Origin: Anniella stebbinsi
Lineage: Eukaryota; Chordata; Lepidosauria; Squamata; Anniellidae
Assembly (NCBI GenBank): GCA_029215795.1
Contig: JARDYH010000001.1
Coordinates: forward strand, 231,411,654-231,475,653
Direction: 5' to 3'
Length of the DNA: 64,000 nt
A model generated the notes under the pieces. It was not told the DNA's origin and did not search any database. It saw only the letters and a list, made by a program, of their open reading frames with translations. Position numbers and translations under genes: made by a program. Below are positions 9,719 to 20,504 of this stretch, in pieces. Each line of letters starts with the position of its first letter. The stretch's first letter is position 1.

Positions 9719-11064
9719 TCAACGTCTCGGCGAAGCGTGTCGGGAAGCGACAGCCTGATGAGGCGAGGATTGTCTTGGGGTGTGTAATGCGCGAGCAAGA
9801 ATTGCTGCAGAGTCCTCATGCGCATTCGCGCCCAACGAACTACATAAACTGATGAGGCCATTAGGCCGAGTAACTTCAGGAGAGTCAGCGCTGTTAGACG
9901 GTTGGAGTGGATGACCTTGGAGGCAAGGGCTTGTATTGCCAGGGCACGCTCCAGGGGCAGAAACACCCTCCCCTTGGGGGAGTCGAGGAAGACTCCAATG
10001 AATTGGATGGTCTGTGTCGCGATGAACAAGGATTTCTCGACGTTTATTAGTAAGCCCAGGAGGTTGAGCAAACGCCTCGCTGTCTCGTTGTCCCTCTGTG
10101 CTTTTGTTCTGGAGGGGGAGACGATTAGCCAATCGTCCAAGTACAGATAAATCTCTATGCCTGACGTCCTCAAGGATGCGCAGACCGCACTCATACATTT
10201 GGTGAACACCCGTGGTGCTGTCTTCAGGCCGAATGGTAAGACAACGAATTGGTAGGTGTTGCGACCAATTGAAAACCTGAGAAATTTTTGGTGCTGACGG
10301 CAAATGCTGATGTGGAAGTACGCGTCCTTGAGGTCCAGCAAAGTGAACCATCGGTTCTTGCGTAGTAGTGGGAGTACTGTCGCTAACGAAATCATCCGGA
10401 ATTTTTTGGTGACAATGAACTGATTGAGGCCCCTGAGATCCATTATGGGGCGTAGGCCACCATCTCGCTTTGGGAAAGTAAAATAGCGAGAGTAAAACCC
10501 CATAGGTTGACCTGATTTTGGAACAGGAATAATGGCGCCCTTTTGAAGCAGTTTGGTGACTTCTTGCAGTAACGGGTCGGATGGTGGGGTTACTTGCGGG
10601 CGGCCAGGGGGCGGCTGGGAGAAAAATTCGAGACGGTATCCATTTCTTATTATGTTTAACACCCATTTGTCCATTGTTATACTTTCCCAGGCGCTGTAGA
10701 AGCGTGATAGGCGGGTGCCAAACGGAAGAGCCCTGGGAAAGGGGTCGAGAAGGCAGTCAAAGGCGCTGCTTTTGGTTTTGGTCCTGCCTGCTACGTTGCT
10801 GGCGATATTGGGTTTGTTGGTAAGGCCGTTTCTGAGAGATGGGTGGTTGAGATCTTTGTTGCTGGTATCGTTGCATCCTGTTAGATAGTTGTCGTGGTTG
10901 GAACTGCTGTGGATGGGTCCAACGGCGAGAACGGAATGACTGGGAGCTGGAAGGATGGTAGAACCCCATCTTTTTGGCCGTTGTCTTGGCCTTCTGAATT
11001 GTGTCCATCGCCGTATCCGTTGTTGCGTTGAAGAGGCCTTCCCCATCAAACGGGAGGTCTTCAA
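9301..11064 (-). CDS. DIRS reverse transcriptase-RNase H
   Basis: The frame is 587 codons; the first 95 or so overlap the gag C-terminal frame and the real pol reading probably begins near residue 96. The reverse transcriptase covers about residues 165-370: 'TFPKRDGGLRPIMDLRGLN' (195-213), catalytic aspartates in 'LLDLKDAYF' (242-250), 'LPFGLKTAPRVFTK' (276-289) and the active-site box YLDDWL (308-313). RNase H spans about 465-587 with acidic residues D475 ('TSDASLLGWG'), E507 ('LELLAV'), D532 ('SDNTTVVWYIN') and D583 ('QADSLSR'). It would copy element RNA and remove the template strand. All catalytic boxes look intact; the frame ends early at a stop after 'DSLSR'. Confidence 0.92.
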   Translation of the reverse strand: MKTSRLMGKASSTQQRIRRWTQFRRPRQRPKRWGSTILPAPSHSVLAVGPIHSSSNHDNYLTGCNDTSNKDLNHPSLRNGLTNKPNIASNVAGRTKTKSSAFDCLLDPFPRALPFGTRLSRFYSAWESITMDKWVLNIIRNGYRLEFFSQPPPGRPQVTPPSDPLLQEVTKLLQKGAIIPVPKSGQPMGFYSRYFTFPKRDGGLRPIMDLRGLNQFIVTKKFRMISLATVLPLLRKNRWFTLLDLKDAYFHISICRQHQKFLRFSIGRNTYQFVVLPFGLKTAPRVFTKCMSAVCASLRTSGIEIYLYLDDWLIVSPSRTKAQRDNETARRLLNLLGLLINVEKSLFIATQTIQFIGVFLDSPKGRVFLPLERALAIQALASKVIHSNRLTALTLLKLLGLMASSVYVVRWARMRMRTLQQFLLAHYTPQDNPRLIRLSLPDTLRRDVEWWTDLRNLREGLPFMDRGPSRSLTSDASLLGWGAHCGQLTIQGTWSARDKTCHINMLELLAVQKALYAFQKHLKGHHVRIVSDNTTVVWYINKEGGTRFPALLALTLEILHWAVQQGIRLSAVHIAETHNIQADSLSR

Positions 11065-11707
11065 TACAGTTTTTGGATTCAGGAGGGAGGTTAGATGACC
11101 TCAACTAGGCATGTCTCCGCAGGGAGATTGTGCCAATCATAGCCTTGGAAAGGCAGTCCATTTGATGTCTGGACTCGGTGAGCTCCTGCTTAGCGAGACG
11201 TGTGGCTTCTGTCTGGAACATCTGAGCCAGCTCTTTCTTGTCCTCTGGTAGGTAAGTGATGAGCGAAGCCATCTTCTCCCAAAGAAACACTTGATAACGG
11301 GCCATCATGGCCTGATAGTTGGTGATCTTCATTGAGAGCGCAGTGGAAGAATAAATGTGTCTGCCAATAGAATCCAATTTTCTACCCTCCTTGTCGGATG
11401 GTGTTGAATGTGTCCGCGATGACTGACCTTGCGCTGACTCGACAATCACTGAATTTGGTGCAGGGTGGGAGAAGAGAAAACCGACATCCTTTTCCTGAAG
11501 TTTGTAGAGGGCGTCTAAGCGCTTCGAGACAGCGCCCATCGTCGAGGGGCTCCTCCAGGAATCCTTAATGGTTTGTAGCAGTGTAGGAATCAAGGGGATG
11601 GCCAGGGCAGCGTTAGCATCCACATACATAACGTCGAAGATGGAGTCTATACACTGCTCTGGAGGCTGTTGGAGATCGACCCCTAGAGACTGTGCCATCC
11701 TCAACAT
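10757..11707 (-). pseudogene. DIRS gag, C-terminal part, with in-frame stop
   Basis: Two frames in the same phase, 11707-11105 and 11104-10757, are divided by a single TAG. The first has a helical, capsid-like composition ('DSIFDVMYVDANAALAIPLI', 'KKELAQMFQTEATRLAKQEL'). The second begins 'LRSSNLPPESKNCIEDLPF' and becomes glutamine- and arginine-rich ('RQQRSRQDQNQKQRL'), a basic tail suited to nucleic-acid binding. The end overlaps pol in another phase, implying frameshifting or an internal start in the intact ancestor. Confidence 0.75.
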
Positions 11708-11730
11708 TTGCTCAGTAAAGCTTCCCGTCT

Positions 11731-12885
11731 CTACTGAAGGAGATGCCCGCTTCTTTGTTCCGACATCCGCCTCAGGAGACGGCTCTGACGGTGGAGCAGA
11801 GACGATGGAGGACGAGTCAGACTCGTAGTCCTCAGCTGACTGTGGTGAGGCAGCGTTGGAACCTCATCCAGCTGGATGGGCCTGGCAGGTCTCGATACGT
11901 CCAGTACCGAGGGCACCGGTACCGACAGATCCGGCGGCGGAACCAAAATCATTGCCGACGGTGGTGCTCTTGGAGGCAAAGGTGGAACGAATGTGCCTTG
12001 ATCATGTAGGCGTCGTCCTGTGTAAGGATCGAAGAGGTAGCCGTGGTGTCGATCATCAGTACGCCTGCCCCTATCCGATCTGGGACTGGCCGGAGCGGTC
12101 AGAATATGCATCCCAGTCCCCCACCGGCGTCGGGAAACGGCAGCGGTGACGGCGGCTAGGCAACAGCGACAGTACCGGAGGCCGGGTCTCCCAGGTCCCC
12201 ATCGGCGTTGGGGAGCGAGATTGGCGCTGCGGTGGCGGCGGCGGTACCGAGGATCCCAACAGTGTCAGCGACCGTGAGCGTCGTCGATGGCGGCGAGGTG
12301 AGGTGGTGATACCGAGGGCCTCATCGGTATCGGAGAGCGGGATCGGTCGTGAGGTGATGGCGTCGGTACCGGCAGCATCACCGGTGTCGGCGAGCGGGAT
12401 CAGCGGCCGCGTCGGTACCGAATGCCGGCAAGACTCAGGAGATGTCGGCGTTGGCAATCTTGGAGTCGGGGAGGCCTCCCGGTAACTTGGGTCCTTCCCA
12501 CGGCGTGGTTCCTTGGAAAACCTAGGCGCCGAACGGGGTGCCGCTAATTCAGCATCGGCGATTGGCAACAAAATAGAAGCCGACGGTGACGGCGCAGGAC
12601 ATGCCATCGGTACCGGAGAGCGCGTCAGTACCGAGGCAGGCCCTGAAGGCACCGAAGGTCGTGGTATCGACGGGCCGGACGTCGGTGGCTTCGACGATTT
12701 CGAAGTCTTCTTAGGCTTCGCGGCCTCCTTAGCCCGACTTCTTACTGTGCTCTTTAGGTGCTCGAGTCGATATCTTTGGCTTCTTAGCCCTAGGCTCCTG
12801 GGACGAGGTAGCCCGGTCCGCCACGGTTCGCGGCTCTGAGGTCTTCTCTGTCGAAGACGCTGCGGGCGCCATGTTAGTCAGGGCT
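11731..12885 (-). pseudogene. DIRS gag, central low-complexity part, frameshifted
   Basis: Minus-strand frames here change phase at least twice (12729-13073, 12071-12652, 11731-12111). The translation is rich in Pro, Ser and Arg, and the DNA carries many near-repeats of 'cggtaccga' and 'gtcggcg' (about 11900-12660), so it looks like an expanded repetitive linker of gag. No enzyme motif is visible. The phase changes suggest indels in the repeats. Confidence 0.6.
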
Positions 12886-12910
12886 GCCTGGGATGGGGCG
12901 TCCACCGCTT

Positions 12911-13108
12911 CTAAGGCCTTACTCCAAAGTAAGGAGCGGAGCCTGTCAGCTCGATTTTTTCGAGTCTGACGGGAGAATCCTTGGCAATGGGACAAGTCTG
13001 CACAATATGTGCCTCCCCTAGGCACAGCAAACACAGGGAATGGCCATCCGATAAAGTTAACTTTGCTCGGCAAGAGGAGCAGGTTTTAAAAAGCGAAGAC
13101 TGCGCCAT
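12911..13108 (-). pseudogene. DIRS gag N-terminal cysteine-rich segment
   Basis: The frame starts MAQSSLFKTCSSCRAKL and continues 'DGHSLCLLCLGEAHIVQTC'. The CxxC...HxxCLxCLGxxH spacing is a zinc-binding pattern I associate with vertebrate DIRS gag. The frame shifts near 12970, since the expected basic continuation ('KNRADRLRSLLW') is found in the neighbouring phase. ATG at 13108 is the first methionine inside the right terminal repeat boundary and is a sensible gag start. Confidence 0.7.
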
Positions 13109-13299
13109 CTTAGCCGAACAGAACCTCAGTCTAAACGAAGTGGTGAAAGGAGAAACAGTCAGAGAGACAGATTAATTTTTTTTATATATATAACAGTAGA
13201 AGAGAACAGAGAGAGAAAGAGAAAAAAAGGGATGAATGGACCTAAAAGAGTCTAAGCAGAAACAAGAAAAAAATGACTACAACCAGTTCTTCAGAGAAG

Positions 13300-13485
13300 C
13301 TCTCCCGCGAGGCAAGCTGCACGGCGGTCAAAAAAGAACTGAGGTAAGCGGGAACCCGAGCATGCGCGATAGGGCAGTGGGGGGAGGGGTTCCCGCCAAA
13401 AGAGTCTAGGCTAGAGAAGTTTTTTCCGAGGAGGCTCGGCGCCAGCGCGAGCCCATAGTGTGTGATGCACAGAGACCACGAAGAA
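13300..13485. repeat. DIRS right terminal inverted repeat
   Basis: It is the reverse complement of the left repeat over about 145 bp ('cgagcatgcgcgatagg', 'agtctaggctagaga', 'ccgaggaggctcgg'). Its outer 30 bases end '...ccacgaagaa' at 13485 and are copied in the ICR. After this point the interrupted L2 resumes. Confidence 0.88.
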
Positions 13486-13530
13486 TAACTTTTCATAACA
13501 AAGTATCATCACCAACATAGTGTGGGTCAC
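13486..13530 (-). mobile_element. Short continuation of the L2 fragment split by DIRS
   Basis: The text 'gtatcatcaccaacatag' resembles 'gtgtcatcaacatactgatag' at 46731-46752, which lies in L2 directly after the segment matching 7200-7300. This supports DIRS having landed within a pre-existing L2. The match is short, so confidence is moderate. Confidence 0.45.
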
Positions 13531-13674
13531 AGAGAATTCATTTTGGTATTATAGTTCATCAGTAAGTTCATCAGGAGCTTGGTTATGCTCTTAGCACATC
13601 CACTATATGTAAAAAATTCCAATTCAAAATTTTCTGGTAAATCCACATCAATAGTCTCTCCTGTCAGTGCAGCA

Positions 13675-13816
13675 TTTCATTCTCTTCCCCCATCCCACCC
13701 ACAACCTTTCCCTAGCAGCGAACTGATTTCCCAATTCCCAAGAAAACAATACTTATTGTAAAATTTCAAACAATTGTATATGACAGCTTTCCACATGAGA
13801 TGAAGGTAAACAGTTG
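13675..13816. repeat. Direct duplication, copy 1
   Basis: About 140 bp here recurs at 14929-15068 in the same orientation with roughly 90-95 percent identity by eye ('cacaacctttccctagc', 'gaactgatttcccaattccc', 'acaattgtatatgacagctt'). The copies are 1.25 kb apart. I recognise no element or gene in it. Confidence 0.75.
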
Positions 13817-14134
13817 CCCTTTGCTACAAGTATCTCTGTAATGTTTGCTGCAATAAAAACATTGTTTATCACAAAACTCAGGCATTCCCAAAATTTAAAT
13901 CAAGGAAGTAACTAGTCTTCCCCACCCCATCCCCCGGAATTCAAAAGTGCAACTAAAAATCATTCAGGCGTGGCAACGTCAACTCATGTAGGAGTTCAAA
14001 AGAGGGATAATATTCAAATCTCACAAAAAGCAATGCTTATATAACTCTTAAAGGAAGAGGCTCTTTAACAGTCAGAGTAAGCTTCTTTAAATTAAAGGAC
14101 GAAAACTAACAAAAATCTGTTTGCATGGCAATGT

Positions 14135-14545
14135 TCATTTTATGCAGTTTGTGGACCAGCAAATCACCACAAAACCAATAGAAACCATATCATGTTTTAC
14201 ACAGCAGTGGGGGGGGGGGGAAGAGATCTGCACACAAAGCCATTCTGGCACATAGCAGAAGGTGGATGTGTTTTCTTGCCAGTTTTTGAGCAGGCATTTA
14301 GATTTGTTAAGCAATAAAAAGAAATAAACTACATAAGGCCTTCTTTCGGGGCTATCGAGGAAACGGGAAAAGTTGGGATCTTGCAGATCCAAGGTCTCCT
14401 CAACTGACCCTGACACGTCCTTTTTCCTCCTTTTACTACCACCACAAGGCTGCGGACTTTCTCCTTAGCCCACAGAGACAGAAGTTCTGTAATATCCAAC
14501 AGCTTCTGGGATGCCATTTCAGGAAACACAGGATTACACACTTAA
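14135..14545 (-). other. Coding-like minus-strand segment of unknown origin
   Basis: Two overlapping minus-strand frames (14541-14329 and 14416-14135) read like protein when the phase changes near 14430: 'MASQKLLDITELLSLWAKEK' at about 14516 in one, and 'DVSGSVEETLDLQDPNFSRF' with 'LDSPERRP' in the other. Composition is less repeat-like than usual for random frames. There is no clear splice site and I do not recognise the family. It might be a degraded retrocopy or an exon of an unknown transcript; chance is also possible. It sits between the two direct duplicates. Confidence 0.25.
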
Positions 14546-14928
14546 TATGGAGCAGTAACTTTACAGAAGTAAAGAAAACTTGCAGAGAAAAGAAGACGCT
14601 CCACTGATTCTTAATGCTGAGCCTATCAACACAGGTACATATGCAATCAAGGTACACACTTAAAGGAGCTAAGTGCCTCAAACTGTCTTCAAGAACCACT
14701 GGCCTACAGTTTCAACATATTTTTCAAAGGAGAATTTAAACTATATTGGAAAGGAAAGAAGCCATTAAGTGCAAAAACAAAAAATACAGAAAATAACTGC
14801 ACTGGCAAGTATGGAATCTTAAACCCATTCTTCTTATAGAAAATGCCTAACCTATACAATGCTAATAGAAACAGCAATCTAAATCCAAAGAACTACACAC
14901 CTAGTTCCACATGCCAATGGGATTGTGT

Positions 14929-15068
14929 TTCATTCTCTTCCCCCCTCCCACCACAACCTTTCCCTAGCTGCGAACTGATTTCCCAATTCCCAAGGAAAGA
15001 GTACTTAGTGTAAAATTTCAAACAATTGTATATGACAGCTTTCCACATGAGATGAAAGTAAACAGTTG
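14929..15068. repeat. Direct duplication, copy 2
   Basis: This is the second copy of the 13675-13816 segment, same orientation, with a few substitutions and one short gap near the 'cccaccacaacc' stretch. Flanking sequences beyond the match differ, so the duplicated unit is short or one side has diverged. Confidence 0.75.
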
Positions 15069-16689
15069 TTCCTAGCAAATCTCTTTAGAAAATGAGGGTG
15101 CTTTAATGGCGGTTTGTGATATGTATTGGGGTCTATTGTACAAAGGAAAACAAAAATCCCACAACATACCCAAGCCCTTGGGCACACCTAAAGTAGTTCC
15201 TAAAGATCCAGGCTATTATGATTTGGTCAACTGTCAAAATTAAGAAACAAGAGTAACTATGATATTACTAGCTTAGACCTATAGAACCAGAATCTAGTAC
15301 AGGAAATGAGACAGTAAAATCAAAATCAAACTTCTTGCAATACAACTAGATGGAGAAAAAGGCAGCAAAATAGGGGAAAACAGGTTGAATTATAACAAAG
15401 CAACTTCTCTGCCAAAAATTATACCATACAGCAAATTTGCTAACAGTTCAGGATCTGAAAAACACCATTTCTTGTTTATGGCATGGTTAATTTAAAGGGG
15501 GAAGCTTCCAACAATCACATATCTATACCCAAGATGTTTTGTTTAAGACTGAATATATGAGGGCCTTGTAATTTGCCACCTGGCTGCTCACCAGCGGCAG
15601 GTAGTAATTGCCCTTAGATGAACAAACTGCACCTGAAGAGCAAACAACATATTTCATAGACAGACTTTTCCTGAAAAAGTGAATTACAACTTTGAAGCTT
15701 CCTAATTTTAGTGGTAATGTAATTCATTTCAGCAGATAAATATATCTATATATTTAAAAGCACAATTCTTTAGGCTTGCTAATATTAGTACAATAACCTG
15801 GTGCAAGTTTTTATTTTTTTTAAGTCAAACAAATATGCTACATCATATTCAAAGTAAATTTGAAAAATAATGTCACTGATAAAGATTTAACTATTTCTTG
15901 ATAATGAAGCATACTTTGTTCAGTAATCTTTAGAATCCAATTCTAGAATTTACATGCATATCATCAGCAGACAGAATCACACTCTTATTCTTTCCACTGC
16001 ACTATGCAGCACATTTACTCAGAATCAAAGGTTTACCTTTGCATTTTCTTCATTACCACCTACACAAATTCTTTCAAAAACACTGACAAGAATTGCCTTG
16101 TTGCATTAAAGTAACGTACATTCTGCTTCCAGTCAAATACTTCAAGCAGACCAATCCCTACATCTAGCATTGAGGGATATTCAGATTCTGAATACTGAAG
16201 TTCCATTTCAGCTATTATGGCTAATAAACACTGACATGCCTATTCTTTGCATTGTCCAATCTGATTAAAACCTACCTAAAATGGTCACAATTACCACATA
16301 TTATGTTAGTGAACCCACTACCAATAGCAGTGAAAGACCATATCTACTATTATGAGAAAGAGAGAATCTATCCCTTCTCTTCAAACAATTCAAGTTTCTT
16401 AATTTTCTTTCATGTCTGTAACTGGCTGTCTCCCTGTCCCATCCCAAACTGGGGGGAAAAAACTCATTCTTGATAGATTAGGAATTCCAAAACCCTTGTT
16501 ATTGCCCTCTTTGCCTTTTCCAGTTCTTCATCATTCATTTTGATATGGGGCAAACTATTATAGATATGGTCAAACTACAGATTTATAGAATGTCACAATG
16601 CTTACTGCTGTTTCATTTTCAATCCCTTCCATAATTCTTTACCACTGGTTTTGCTTTTATTCACCATCACTGAACACTGAATTGTAGGG
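15069..16689. other. Intron without recognised features
   Basis: AT-rich; the short frames (for example 16252-16473) have no recognisable similarity. I see no transposon termini. Confidence 0.4.
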
Positions 16690-17240
16690 CTGTGCACCAT
16701 CTTGAGCCAAAACCCTGAATCCGAGATGACACTGGGCAGCCCGAGGCATCCGAAGGCAAAGTGAATTGGTTCCAAAGCACCTCGGGGCCGATTTGAGGCA
16801 GTGGTGGGCCGTCTATTGGACTCACCTATCACCTCTCACCCCCCCCCCCAAATCTGGAGATGCCGCAACCAGTGGAACTTACCTTTGCCATTTGTTCTCT
16901 TCCGTTAGAGCTAAAATTTAAAAGATGGGAGCTCTGAAGTTTTCACTGATCTATGACCACAAAGTACGGTAGCCAGAAAGGGCCATTTCCATAGTTTGCG
17001 ACTATAAATCTTTGAAAACGAGAGAGACCTCACCTTATTTTTACATCAGGGCTCTAATGGAAGAAGGCCAGCAAAGGTAAGTCCTACGGGTAGCAGTGGT
17101 GGTGGCTTCGGGTTCAGGGGGTGAGGAGGGAGGGAGGTGAGCTAGTGCCTGGCTTTCCTGGGCACCTGCTGTGCAGCTGGCACCCAGGAACCCACAAGGG
17201 CTGACCCGTCTTGGGGCGGGGGACATCACTTCTGATTCAG
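16690..17240. other. Unclassified, locally GC-richer segment
   Basis: It contains phrases such as 'gaatccgagatgacac', 'cagcccgaggcatccgaagg' and a purine-rich stretch near 17115-17135. The style resembles a dispersed squamate repeat, but I have no second copy in this window and no termini, so it is left unclassified. Confidence 0.3.
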
Positions 17241-17254
17241 AGTTGATGTGTCAT

Positions 17255-17500
17255 CGGAAGCTGGCACACAGTGCAGCAGGGGTGGCTTCATACCCACTCT
17301 ATGACTGACAACTTGCAGTGGACACAGTGCAGCATGTGGAGATTCATATCCACCCTACAATCTCTACTGCATGTTATGGGTTGAAGGGTGGATATGATGC
17401 CCATGCGTTGGGTTCAGACAATATGCCAACCCTCAGGGAATAATGCAAATGTGTGGGAACCAGCAATGATGGTTTCTTCCCACACTGCGATAATCCGAAC
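17255..17500. mobile_element. Half of a palindromic MITE-like element
   Basis: The segment shares its layout and words with the element at 2215-2560: 'tacccactctatgac', 'tctctactgcatgttatggg', 'acaatatgccaac', 'aataatgcaaa' and 'gcaatgatggtttcttccc'. One arm and part of the centre remain. No coding potential. Confidence 0.5.
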
Positions 17501-20137
17501 CCAGTAATTGAATCTCATGTACTATTTGGTTGCATAGTCACCCAGTTTGGAAAGGTTGTTTTGGAGCTGTTCACAGTCTGCTTAGATTGAATTGTTTGGA
17601 ACCATCTACAAATTATTTGATTTCACCTAACTCCAGATAATGGATGAATATATTTGAAATATATTCCAAATATAAATCCTTGGGGGACCCACCTATTCAA
17701 GTTTCATTTTGTAAGCAGTTACCAATTTATAAGTTTGATTAGGAGCCTTTTATCGGTGATATGTCAAAAACTAGTAAAGTCTAAATATAGGGTATCTACT
17801 AGATTACCCCAGCTTAATATGTGTTAACACTACTTTAAAAACAAATCTAAAAATTTGGTGAGACGAGACCTTCCCTTTGCAGAAACCATAATGAGTTGCA
17901 TGGAATGGTTTCCCTCTGCTGATGGAATGCTCTTTGATCCAGTAGGGGCTTCCATCAGTGGAATTGGGAGAGAGGAGATTCTGCTTATTCCTCTTCCCCC
18001 TGCAGGCCCCTAATCTACTCCAGAGGGTTGTAGGACTCTTCAGAACAACATGGGAAATGGGCTACAAGGGAAGAGGGAATCTGTGAAAATCACCTTCCTT
18101 TCCATTCTACAGAAGGAAGCCTCCACTAAATCAGAAAGCCTTCTGTCAACACCACCTTTGGACACAAGCTAGTAATTTTTCATAACTAATCTTTGATCAC
18201 CTATATATTTAATATTTTAGCCTTACTAGAGTTTTCAGTTTACATGGCCCCAAAGTTAGATTGACAACTCTGCATTCTCCTAGATCTTCCCCACCCTAAT
18301 CCTCTCATCAAAATTAGCCTTCCAATCCTCCAGTAATCAACCTGATTTAGATGATAAATTACACAATCCAGTAAAATGATCAGCAATTACTCATGAAATC
18401 CATTAGGGGCTCTGGGGTGAATGCTAACCAGCCTGATATTCGTTACTTTTTATTTCAATTAGTCTCAAACCCTAGTCTTCCAAAGCATTCCTCAAAAGCA
18501 ATAGTTCACATGCACAGGTGTATCGCCAAACTCTTCTGCACTGAAGACAGGTGTAAAGAATTGATTTAGCTTCTGTTCACTTCTACATTATGTCTTTCAA
18601 TACTTCTTTTTTCCTCCTTAGTTATTTAGTGCCATTGCCTGTGTGACTAATTTACCATTTCAAACTATTCAAAGATCGTAATTTGTTTGAATTCATTTGA
18701 TACAAACATCACCTTGAGACCAAATGAGGCCAAAAAGGGGGATGAGTTCATCATAAAATAGTTAAAATGTTAACAATACACCTTCACATTTGACTGTAGA
18801 CAGAGGCAACTAGTAACATGTAACAACTGGTAATGATGGCTGTGTGTCCGCATTCACATCACACACCATGTACACATAGTTAATAGAGTTTGGATAAGCA
18901 TGCAATATGGAGGAGTATATGGAGATGCAGTTCCACGACATATTTCTTCTTACTGAATCAAGGCATTTTTCTTTGGCAATTTTCTCCTCAAATTATTTCT
19001 TGGCTTGCTTTACCATAAATTACACTTGTTTTGCCAAAGTGTCTGCTTTGTTTTCCCCTTTATTTTGTGAAAATTCCTCCTTTGAGATTATAATGACTGA
19101 AATTAATATTCTGAGAAGTTCTCTATTTCAATGCAGGCTGCATTTGTTACAACTGTAGCCCTTATATTTCAATGGCTTGACAACACTTACATCTTGTAAC
19201 AGATGCAGAACAACTAAGGCTGCAATCCTAAACACATTTTGCAGTCTTAGTATATCAAAAGTCATCCCTACGCTTGTTGTCACATCATCTGTAAATTCTC
19301 TTTTCAATAGATCCCATTAAACTGAGTGGGACTTATTTCCATTAAAACATGCACATGATTGGGCTGTACCTAATCCAAGATACAACCATTTATTTTATTT
19401 CAAAATTGTCTCTTTCCTCAGCTTATGCTCAAGATGAAAATCTTTGACCTAATCCACTGAATTGATTAAATTCAATCAATGACACTACATTCCCATTAGG
19501 TCAAAAGACAAAGAACTCAAATGCTGAAATTGTTTGGGCTAGTTCAGGAACTTCCAAACCTTCCACGTGGGATACAACCCCTATAGAAGAACTAACATCT
19601 GACCTAGTATGCACACTGAAAGGTCCTACTTCCCAGCAATAATTGTGCAAATGTGGCAGGTAAAGAAATGGGTGATCATAATCGTCTGATTCTCTACAGA
19701 TAGGGAGTGTGGCTATGCCTGGTCAAACACTATTTCCTGCTGTATTCACGGGGACACATTTTGTAGAATGTTTTAGAACATCTGAAGTCTGCATTTTTAC
19801 ATAGCTTGCAAAAAGCTTGTAAAACAAAACACCTCCTTTCATTTTTTAAAAAGAGTTTCCCGATCTGATGGCTGTATGGATGCTTAGAAAGGTATTGGCA
19901 AGAGAAAAAAAATATGCCAGTTTTTAAAAAAAAAACCCAAAGCAAACCATAAAAGAGAAAATACATTGGGGGTTTAATCTACTTTTTAGTTCATGAGCTA
20001 TAAAATCCATTGAAAATATTTGAACGGGATTTACACTAACTAGCAAGGATTGCCCTCAGTGAGTTTGAAACCAATGTTTGAAGTGGAATCCAACTCCAGT
20101 TATAAGGGCAATTATGTTGGGAAAGTCATACCACTAC
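17501..20137. other. Intron, few features
   Basis: No exon or RNA gene is evident. A MITE-like pair of half sites lies at about 19216-19375 ('ggctgcaatcctaaac' and 'gtgggacttatttcc...gattgggctgta'), similar to short squamate palindromes, but the middle is not clean enough to annotate separately. Confidence 0.4.
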
Positions 20138-20312
20138 ACTGGGGTAGGCAACTTGATGCCACTCCAGACATTCTGGACTGTAACTCATCTCATTACAATC
20201 TGTACACTGCCCTGAGATCCCAGTGATAACAGGGCAGGATACAATGTTTTAATTAATAAATAAATCATTGGCAATGATGACTGAACCTGATGGGAGTTGT
20301 AGCCATAGGGTT
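20138..20312 (+). mobile_element. Palindromic MITE interrupted by an L2 3' tail
   Basis: The left half (20138-20190, 'ggggtaggcaacttgatgcc' and 'ttctggactgtaactc') and the right half (20265-20312, 'cctgatgggagttgtagcc') belong to the palindromic family seen complete at 26204-26338. Between them, 20195-20264 matches an L2 3' end: 'ctgtacactgccctgagatc' then 'ggcaggatacaatg' and an AATAAATAAA tail, plus orientation. The tail therefore inserted into an older MITE. Confidence 0.6.
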
Positions 20313-20504
20313 GTAACCAATTGTGTCCTGCTACCAGCAGAACAGCTAGAGGATTGCATTTCTCCTCCCCACTGCAGCCCCACCAATCTCCTCCAGAGAG
20401 TTGAAGGACTGCTTTTAGCCCCAAAACATTTGGAGGGCATACACCATGGTTAAATGGAACAATGAAAGCGAGAGGAGAACTGGTAATCTTATAGTGTCTT
20501 AATG

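Larger units (their letters stand above)
7311..13485 (-). mobile_element. DIRS-type tyrosine-recombinase retrotransposon (near complete, decayed)
   Basis: All structural hallmarks of DIRS1-class elements are present in minus orientation: terminal inverted repeats (left 7311-7525, right about 13300-13485), a gag region, a reverse transcriptase/RNase H frame, a C-terminal pol frame, an overlapping tyrosine recombinase frame, and an internal complementary region (7629-7719) that pairs with both outer ends. DIRS elements replicate through a circular DNA intermediate and integrate by tyrosine recombinase, so they leave no target duplication; none is seen here. The element lies within an L2 fragment and itself carries an L2 tail at 7720-7785. 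Frameshifts in gag and in-frame stops indicate an inactive copy. GC content is clearly higher than in the surrounding intron. Confidence 0.93.

Noticed and set aside
9719..10666. 315-codon minus-strand frame overlapping the DIRS reverse transcriptase
   Set aside because: It is the alternative phase of the RT gene; the RT phase has the catalytic motifs, this one has none.
11900..12660. CRISPR-like or minisatellite array from repeated 'cggtaccga' words
   Set aside because: Spacing is irregular, there are no conserved repeat units with unique spacers, and the words lie in frame inside DIRS gag.
11743..12839. Several plus-strand frames in the gag region
   Set aside because: They are antisense shadows produced by the GC-rich repeated gag linker.
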